Origin: Gammaproteobacteria bacterium UBA7803
GTDB taxonomy: Bacteria; Pseudomonadota; Gammaproteobacteria; Pseudomonadales; Azotimanducaceae
DNA: 5,335 nucleotides
Direction: 5' to 3'
Assembly: GCA_002480525.1 (NCBI GenBank)
Contig: DLCH01000019.1
Span: forward strand, 1 to 5,335
Shown here: positions 1 through 5,335 of the stretch, in pieces
Layout: each line of letters starts with the position of its first letter
Numbering within the stretch: position 1 is the stretch's first letter
The notes under the pieces: generated by a model
Databases searched by the model: none
What the model was told of the DNA's origin: nothing
What the model saw: the letters and a program-made list of their open reading frames with translations, nothing else
Program-made: the position numbers and the translations under genes

Positions 1-72
<72 letters not shown>

Positions 73-78
73 TCAGCG

Positions 79-115
79 AGCGCGAATTATAGGGACTTGT
101 GGCCGGGTTCTGCAA
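79..115 (-). promoter_or_regulatory. Sigma-70-type promoter of tRNA-fMet
   Basis: On the minus strand a perfect -10 hexamer TATAAT (86-91) lies 18 bases downstream of a -35-like TTGCAG (110-115, four of six consensus bases). The expected start is near position 79, about seven bases before the mature tRNA 5' end at 72. The bases just after the -10 are G+C-rich (TCGCGCTC). This is the discriminator type found at stable-RNA promoters that are repressed by ppGpp/DksA in Proteobacteria. An A-run (AAAAAAG on the minus strand, near 133-139) lies about 20 bases upstream of the -35 and could act as an UP-like element. The hexamers are seen directly; stringent control is inferred from the discriminator and the gene type. 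Confidence 0.8.
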
Positions 116-136
116 GGAAGTTATGCAGCCGTCTTT

Positions 137-227
137 TTTCGGAACTCTATGCGGAACTCTTTCGGAACTCTTTCGGAACTCAGTCAGGTGTTCTCTCGGA
201 ATTCGGTCAGGTGTTCCTTCGCAATTC
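137..227 (-). repeat. Degenerate 11-bp repeat array upstream of the tRNA-fMet promoter
   Basis: Six copies of an 11-mer, GARTTCCGARA on the minus strand, lie at 137-147, 149-159, 160-170, 171-181, 194-204 and 217-227. Three of them (137-147, 160-170, 171-181) are identical. The copy-to-copy steps are 12, 11, 11, 23 and 23 bases, so all fall near multiples of 11 to 12. The two outer copies are embedded in a 23-bp unit (184-206 and 207-229, 19 of 23 bases identical). The first ten bases of that unit recur at 230-239 with 8 of 10 matches. The period is not a multiple of three and no credible protein crosses it, so it is not a coding repeat. It lies roughly 60 to 150 bases upstream of the tRNA-fMet start. 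It could be a multi-site protein-binding region or simple slippage expansion; the sequence alone does not decide. Confidence 0.75.
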
Positions 228-247
228 AGCCAGGTATTCACCAGGGG

Positions 248-265
248 CGTTCAGGAACGTTCAGG
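248..265. repeat. Short direct and inverted repeat (CGTTCAGG twice)
   Basis: The octamer CGTTCAGG occurs at 248-255 and again at 258-265, ten bases apart. The first copy together with the following bases forms a perfect inverted repeat, CGTTC-AG-GAACG (248-259). It borders the 11/23-bp repeat array and may be a degraded extension of it, since CAGG also opens the 23-bp units. No function is assigned. Confidence 0.5.
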
Positions 266-325
266 CGGGGTTCGGCGCGTCGGCGAGCGACCTGACAGGA
301 CCGGGCTGGCCGATCGGAACGAAGC

Positions 326-370
326 GCCGGCCAACTGGCCGGCCGCCTGGCGGCCCCGGAGACCGGGGCC
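326..370 (-). other. Three G+C-rich hairpins in the 3' trailer of tRNA-Leu
   Basis: Three inverted repeats lie just downstream of the tRNA-Leu gene. The first is an 8-bp perfect stem at 352-359/363-370 with a three-base loop, starting seven bases after the encoded CCA. The second is a 6-bp stem at 341-346/350-355. The third is an 8-bp perfect inverted repeat at 326-333/336-343 around two bases. The middle stem shares bases with both neighbours, so not all can form at once. None is followed by a T-run on the minus strand, so a standard intrinsic terminator is not supported. They may instead mark the end of the secG-tRNA-Leu transcript by stalling 3' exonucleases, or help tRNA 3' processing. 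The pairing is seen; the role is inferred. Confidence 0.5.
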
Positions 371-376
371 GGGAAT

Positions 377-463
377 TGGTGCCGAAGAGAGGACTCGAAC
401 CTCCACGGGCGTAAGCCCACTACCCCCTCAAGGTAGCGTGTCTACCAATTTCACCACTTCGGC
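377..463 (-). tRNA. leuU: tRNA-Leu (anticodon GAG)
   Basis: This is an 87-nucleotide class II tRNA with the CCA end encoded (377-379) after discriminator A73. The acceptor stem GCCGAAG/CTTCGGC pairs perfectly. The anticodon stem CTACC/GGTAG closes the loop TTGAGGG with anticodon GAG, which reads leucine codons CUC and CUU. A long variable arm with the hairpin GGGC-TTAC-GCCC, as expected for leucine tRNAs, precedes the T arm with loop TTCGAGT. The gene begins 37 bases after the secG stop, and no promoter is visible in that gap. It is probably cut from the secG transcript, matching the secG-leuU arrangement of E. coli. The name follows that synteny. Confidence 0.97.
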
Positions 464-500
464 AGTATCTGGCGCCGTACTCGTCACGGACGCTCCCGGG

Positions 501-917
501 TCATCCCTCGGGGATGTCGGAATCTACACGCTCAGACTGAGGAGTCAACTCCCCGCTGGGCACGTCGCTGCTCATTTCCTCCACGCCGTCGGCGGCGGCC
601 GCCGGCGCGGTCTCGCTCGCGGGCGCCGGCGCGTCCACCTGGGGAATCCCGAGCTGGTCCATCGCCTCGGCCCGGTGGCTGGCCGTGTAGGCCAGCCCGA
701 AGGAAATCAGGAAGAAGCCGATGGCCAGCCAGACCGTCAGCTTCGTCAAAAAGGATGCTGATCCGGCGCTGCCGAACACGGTGTTGGCGCCGCCGCTGCC
801 GAACGCGGCGCCCACGTCCGCGCCCTTGCCGTGCTGCATCAGCACCAGCCCGCCGAGGGCAATGGCGTCGGCGACCAGCAGCACCAGCAGAACCGTTTCC
901 AATGTCGCTAGATCCAT
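501..917 (-). CDS. secG: Protein-export membrane protein SecG
   Basis: SecG is the small non-essential subunit of the inner-membrane SecYEG translocon and assists SecA-driven preprotein movement. The 138-residue protein has two hydrophobic segments (about residues 6-27 and 58-78). Between them is the family hallmark GKGADVGAAFGSGG followed by VFGSAGSASFLTK (about 30-59), which matches the E. coli loop closely. The rest is a hydrophilic Ala/Pro/Glu-rich tail ending SDIPEG, comparable to the SDIPN end of E. coli SecG. The tail also holds a similar SDVPSG (117-122), and the protein is longer than the 110-residue E. coli one. The ATG at 917 is chosen because GGGAG lies five bases upstream; an in-frame TTG at 929 lies just upstream of that site. 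The gene starts 31 bases after tpiA, with no promoter seen between them. Confidence 0.96.
   Translation of the reverse strand: MDLATLETVLLVLLVADAIALGGLVLMQHGKGADVGAAFGSGGANTVFGSAGSASFLTKLTVWLAIGFFLISFGLAYTASHRAEAMDQLGIPQVDAPAPASETAPAAAADGVEEMSSDVPSGELTPQSERVDSDIPEG
502..516 (-). other. Small hairpin across the secG stop codon
   Basis: A 6-bp perfect inverted repeat (502-507/511-516, CATCCC/GGGATG, three-base loop) spans the last secG codons and most of its TGA stop. There is no T-run after it, so it does not look like an intrinsic terminator. It could influence processing between secG and tRNA-Leu, but a chance hairpin in G+C-rich coding DNA is equally possible. Confidence 0.3.
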
Positions 918-922
918 CTCGT

Positions 923-927
923 CTCCC
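923..927 (-). promoter_or_regulatory. Ribosome binding site of secG
   Basis: GGGAG on the minus strand ends five bases before the ATG at 917. It overlaps the alternative in-frame TTG (927-929), which makes that upstream start unlikely. Confidence 0.7.
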
Positions 928-948
928 AATCAGTGCAGCGGCGGCGCG

Positions 949-1722
<774 letters not shown>

Positions 1723-1878
1723 GCGCTCGGAGCGGTCGAAAAGGCGCGCAATGGTACCGGCTCGGCGCGGGCCGCACAATCGGGGGCGTCTGCAAGGGCG
1801 GGTGCAACTGCGCCTGCCGGCGCGACGCCAGGTGCGGCTGAAAGGAGGCCTGCCGGCCCGCCCCGGACGACGGACGTA
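1723..1878. other. 156-base gap between glmM and tpiA
   Basis: This is the longest gap within the protein-coding part of the cluster. Besides the candidate tpiA promoter it holds a 10-bp direct repeat, GCCTGCCGGC on the plus strand, at 1812-1821 and 1848-1857. Each copy is the core of a small hairpin with the same four-base loop: a 5-bp stem at 1810-1814/1819-1823 and a 4-bp stem at 1847-1850/1855-1858. Neither is followed by a convincing T-run on the minus strand, so a terminator after glmM is not supported. The two hairpins might serve in mRNA processing or be chance in G+C-rich DNA. No small gene was recognised. Confidence 0.5.
1751..1779 (-). promoter_or_regulatory. Candidate promoter of tpiA-secG-tRNA-Leu
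   Basis: On the minus strand TTGTGC (1774-1779) and TACCAT (1751-1756) are separated by 17 bases, the optimal sigma-70 spacing. The -10 matches consensus at four of six positions and the -35 at three of six. A start near 1744 would leave a leader of about 20 bases before the tpiA ATG. This is the only gap upstream of secG long enough to hold a promoter, which supports the call, but the match is modest and unproven. Confidence 0.35.
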
Positions 1879-3225
1879 TCAGGCCGGCGCGGCGCCCCGC
1901 ACCACCTCGGCCAGCTCCGCGGCGATGCAGCCGACCTCGTCGGCATCCTCGCCCTCCACCATCACCCGCACCACCGGCTCCGTGCCGGACGGCCGGATCA
2001 GCACCCGGCCGCGCCCCGCCAGCCGCCGGTCCACGGCGGCGACGGCGTCCGTGACCGTCGCCGACGCCGCCTGCCGCCGGGGCTCGGGCGCCTCGACGTT
2101 GATCATGGTCTGGGGCAGCTTGACCATGCCGCCCTTGAGGTCGTGCAGGCTGCGCTGCTGCTCGACCATGGGCACCATCGCCTGCAGCGCGGCGACGATG
2201 GCGTCTCCGGTGGTGGTGAGGTCGAGACACAGCACGTGGCCGGAAGTCTCGCCGCCCAGCTCCCAGCCCTGGGCCTTCATCTGCTCCAGCACGTAGCGGT
2301 CGCCCACCTTGGCGCGGCAGAACGGGATGCCCAGCCGGGCGAAGGCCTGCTCGAGGCCGAGATTGGACATCACCGTGCCGACCACGCCGCCGGCCAGCAG
2401 GCCCTGCCTGGCCCGATGCTCGGCGATCACCAGCAGCAGCTCGTCGCCGTCCACCACCTCGCCGAGGTGGTCCACCATCACCACGCGGTCGCCGTCGCCG
2501 TCGAAGGCGATGCCCACGTCGGCGCCGCGCGCCCGGACCTCGGCGGCCAGGGCCTGAGGCGCCGTGGAGCCGCAGGCCTCGTTGATGTTGCGGCCGTTCG
2601 GCGTGCCGCCGATCACGTGGATGTCGGCGCCCAGCTCCTCGAACACGCCGGGCGCCACGTGGTAGGTCGCGCCGTTGGCGCAGTCGAGCACCACCTTCAG
2701 GCCGCGCAGCCGGAAGCCGCGGTTCACGGTCGCCTTGCAGAACTCGATGTAGCGTCCGGCGGCGTCCTCGATGCGGGCGGCCTTGCCGAGCTCGTCGGAG
2801 TCGACGCAGGCCATGCCGCTCTCGAGCTGAGCCTCGATCTCCAGTTCCACGTCGTCCGGCAGCTTGTTGCCCTGATGGTCGAAGAACTTGATGCCGTTGT
2901 CGTAATAGGGGTTGTGGGACGCGCTGATGACGATGCCGGCGTCCGCCCGCAGGGTGCGGGTCAGATAGGCGACCGCCGGCGTCGGCATGGGACCCAGCAG
3001 GCTCACGTTGGCCCCGGCGGAAACGAGGCCGGACTCCAGCACCGACTCCAGCATGTAGCCGGAGATGCGGGTGTCCTTACCGATGAGCACGTGGCTGCGC
3101 CCCTGACGCGCGAACACGCGCCCGACCGCCCACCCCAGCCGGAGGCAGAACTCGGGCGTTATCGGACTCTGGCCAACCCGGCCGCGAATGCCATCCGTAC
3201 CGAAGAACCGTCTGCTGACCGTCAC
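1879..3225 (-). CDS. glmM: Phosphoglucosamine mutase GlmM
   Basis: GlmM converts glucosamine 6-phosphate to glucosamine 1-phosphate, the cytosolic step that feeds GlmU and UDP-GlcNAc supply for peptidoglycan and LPS. The 448-residue protein (E. coli 445) shows all four active-site elements of the alpha-D-phosphohexomutase family. The phosphoserine Ser103 lies in the loop ISASHNP (100-106), the Mg-binding loop is DGDGDR (242-247), the sugar-binding loop is GETSGH (325-330), and the phosphate-binding loop RPSGTEPVVR lies at 411-420. The N-terminus FFGTDGIRGRVG is typical of GlmM. The GTG at 3225 is preferred because a strong ribosome binding site precedes it and it reproduces the short E. coli leader before FGTDG. 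A TTG at 3258, overlapping the folP stop, would add 11 acidic residues and has no visible ribosome binding site. Cotranscription with folP is likely. Confidence 0.97.
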   Translation of the reverse strand: MTVSRRFFGTDGIRGRVGQSPITPEFCLRLGWAVGRVFARQGRSHVLIGKDTRISGYMLESVLESGLVSAGANVSLLGPMPTPAVAYLTRTLRADAGIVISASHNPYYDNGIKFFDHQGNKLPDDVELEIEAQLESGMACVDSDELGKAARIEDAAGRYIEFCKATVNRGFRLRGLKVVLDCANGATYHVAPGVFEELGADIHVIGGTPNGRNINEACGSTAPQALAAEVRARGADVGIAFDGDGDRVVMVDHLGEVVDGDELLLVIAEHRARQGLLAGGVVGTVMSNLGLEQAFARLGIPFCRAKVGDRYVLEQMKAQGWELGGETSGHVLCLDLTTTGDAIVAALQAMVPMVEQQRSLHDLKGGMVKLPQTMINVEAPEPRRQAASATVTDAVAAVDRRLAGRGRVLIRPSGTEPVVRVMVEGEDADEVGCIAAELAEVVRGAAPA

Positions 3226-3233
3226 TGAATCAT

Positions 3234-3243
3234 CCCCTTCCTC
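3234..3243 (-). promoter_or_regulatory. Ribosome binding site that sets the glmM start
   Basis: The purine-rich stretch GAGGAAGGGG on the minus strand ends eight bases before the GTG at 3225. It lies inside the frame that would be translated from the alternative TTG at 3258. This favours the GTG as the main glmM start. Confidence 0.7.
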
Positions 3244-3254
3244 TGACGCGTCCT

Positions 3255-4147
3255 TCAACCATAGTCCGTTATCGACGCCAACACCTGTAATGCATCCGCC
3301 GTCTCCGCCACGTCGTGCACGCGCACCACGTCGGCGCCGCGCTCCGCCGCCAGCAGCGCCGCGGCGGCGCTGCCGGCCGCGCGCTGTCCGACCTCGCGGC
3401 CGGTGATGGCGCCGATCATGCGCTTGCGGGACAGCCCCACCAGCAGCGCGGTGCCCGCCACCCGCAGCGCGGGCAGCGCCCGCAGCAGAGCCAGATTATG
3501 CGCGAGCGTCTTGCCGAAACCGAAGCCCGGATCGATCAGCAGCCGCTCGCGGGAGATCCCGGCCCGCTCGCAGTCCGCCACCCGGGCCGCGAGGAAGTCG
3601 CGCACCTCGGTCACCACGTCCCGGTACTGCGGGTCCTGCTGCATGGTGCGGGGCTCGCCCTGCATGTGCATCACGCAGTAGGCGCCGGTGCTGGCCGCGA
3701 GCACCTCGAGCATGCGCGGATCACGGCCGCCGCCCACGTCGTTGACGAGATGAACGCCGCTGGCCAGCGCCCGGGCCGCGAGCTCCGGCTTGCTGGTGTC
3801 CAGCGAGATCACGGCGTCGAGGTCGAGCAGCCGCTCGAGCACGGGCATGACCCGGCGGGTCTCCTCCGCCTCGGACACGGCGGCGGCACCGGGCCGGGTG
3901 GACTCTCCGCCGACGTCGAGCACCGCCGCCCCGGCTTCGAGCATGGCCTGGGCCGACTCGGCGACCCGGCCGAGGTCGACGGCCGCGTCACGGGCGACGA
4001 ACCGGCCGCCGTCGGAGAAGGAATCCGGGGTGACGTTGATGACGCCCATGATCCGCGGGCGGGTCAGATCGAGATGGCGACCGGCGCAGCGCAGCGACCG
4101 CTGCCCTGCGCCGGCGTCCGGCGGGCCGGACCGGGCGAGGGGCCCGG

Positions 4148-4151
<4 letters not shown>
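3255..4151 (-). CDS. folP: Dihydropteroate synthase FolP
   Basis: FolP condenses 6-hydroxymethyl-7,8-dihydropterin diphosphate with p-aminobenzoate to give dihydropteroate; it is the cytosolic sulfonamide target in folate synthesis. With the TTG start it has 298 residues (E. coli 282). Both family signatures are clear: IMGVINVTPDSFSDGG (34-49) and LDVGGESTRPGA (78-89). Substrate-site residues equivalent to E. coli Asp96, Asn115, Asp185, Lys221, Arg255 and His257 are Asp118 (SLDTSKP), Asn137, Asp207 (DPGFGFGK), Lys243 (LSRKRMIG), Arg277 and His279 (RVHD). There is no ATG between the ftsH stop and the first signature. The TTG at 4151 overlaps the ftsH TGA in the string TTGA, pointing to translational coupling, and adds about 17 residues relative to E. 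coli. A CTG at 4094 would give 279 residues, closer to E. coli. The start is therefore uncertain; the identity is not. Confidence 0.95.

Positions 4152-5335
<1,184 letters not shown>

Larger units (their letters stand above)
73..376. other. 304-base non-coding gap between the two tRNAs
   Basis: This gap has no credible protein gene; open frames through it are arginine-rich or repeat-derived and have no recognisable domain. In transcription order it contains the hairpin cluster after tRNA-Leu (370-326), an unremarkable stretch (325-266), the CGTTCAGG repeat (265-248), the 11/23-bp repeat array (about 239-137), and then the tRNA-fMet promoter (115-79). The layout suggests that the upstream transcript ends or is processed here and a new transcription unit starts at tRNA-fMet, as at the E. 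coli leuU-metY junction. Confidence 0.75.

Noticed and set aside
110..139. Possible plus-strand terminator (5-bp stem followed by a run of six T)
   Set aside because: The stem is weak, nine bases of loop separate its arms, no plus-strand gene would use it, and it coincides with the tRNA-fMet promoter on the other strand.
137..265. CRISPR array
   Set aside because: The units are 11 and 23 bp with no unique spacers of constant length and no cas gene nearby.
73..376. Integrative-element attachment site or remnant at the tRNA genes
   Set aside because: No duplicated tRNA 3' end, integrase or mobility gene is visible, and conserved gene order continues on the visible side.
1841..1848. AAAGGAGG on the plus strand, resembling a ribosome binding site
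   Set aside because: No plausible plus-strand coding region follows it.

Overview
The window is a G+C-rich stretch of chromosome, roughly two thirds G+C by eye, from a gammaproteobacterium. Every recognisable gene lies on the minus strand. Read in the direction of transcription, from high to low coordinates, the order is ftsH (3' part only), folP, glmM, tpiA, secG, tRNA-Leu(GAG), tRNA-fMet(CAT). This is the conserved ftsH-folP-glmM-secG-leuU-metY order of Escherichia coli with tpiA between glmM and secG, as in Pseudomonas. By that synteny rimP-nusA-infB should follow beyond position 1. The genus cannot be named from the sequence; a high-G+C lineage such as Pseudomonadales, Chromatiales or Xanthomonadales is plausible.

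Layout: 5335-4148 encodes the C-terminal 395 residues of the membrane AAA+ zinc protease FtsH. folP (dihydropteroate synthase) follows, with a probable TTG start overlapping the ftsH stop. glmM (phosphoglucosamine mutase) begins at a GTG behind a good ribosome binding site, 29 bases after folP. A 156-base gap with a candidate promoter precedes tpiA (triosephosphate isomerase). secG (SecYEG translocon subunit) starts 31 bases after tpiA, and tRNA-Leu starts 37 bases after secG. A 304-base non-coding gap (73-376) then separates the two tRNAs. It holds three G+C-rich hairpins, an array of degenerate 11- and 23-bp repeats, and a strong sigma-70-type promoter for the initiator tRNA.

Together these are housekeeping genes: membrane protein quality control (FtsH), folate synthesis (FolP), the UDP-GlcNAc precursor route to cell wall and LPS (GlmM), glycolysis (TpiA), protein export (SecG) and translation (two tRNAs). 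No mobile element, CRISPR array, phage gene or accessory system was seen. The part least explained by known features is the repeat array upstream of the tRNA-fMet promoter; whether it is functional is open.
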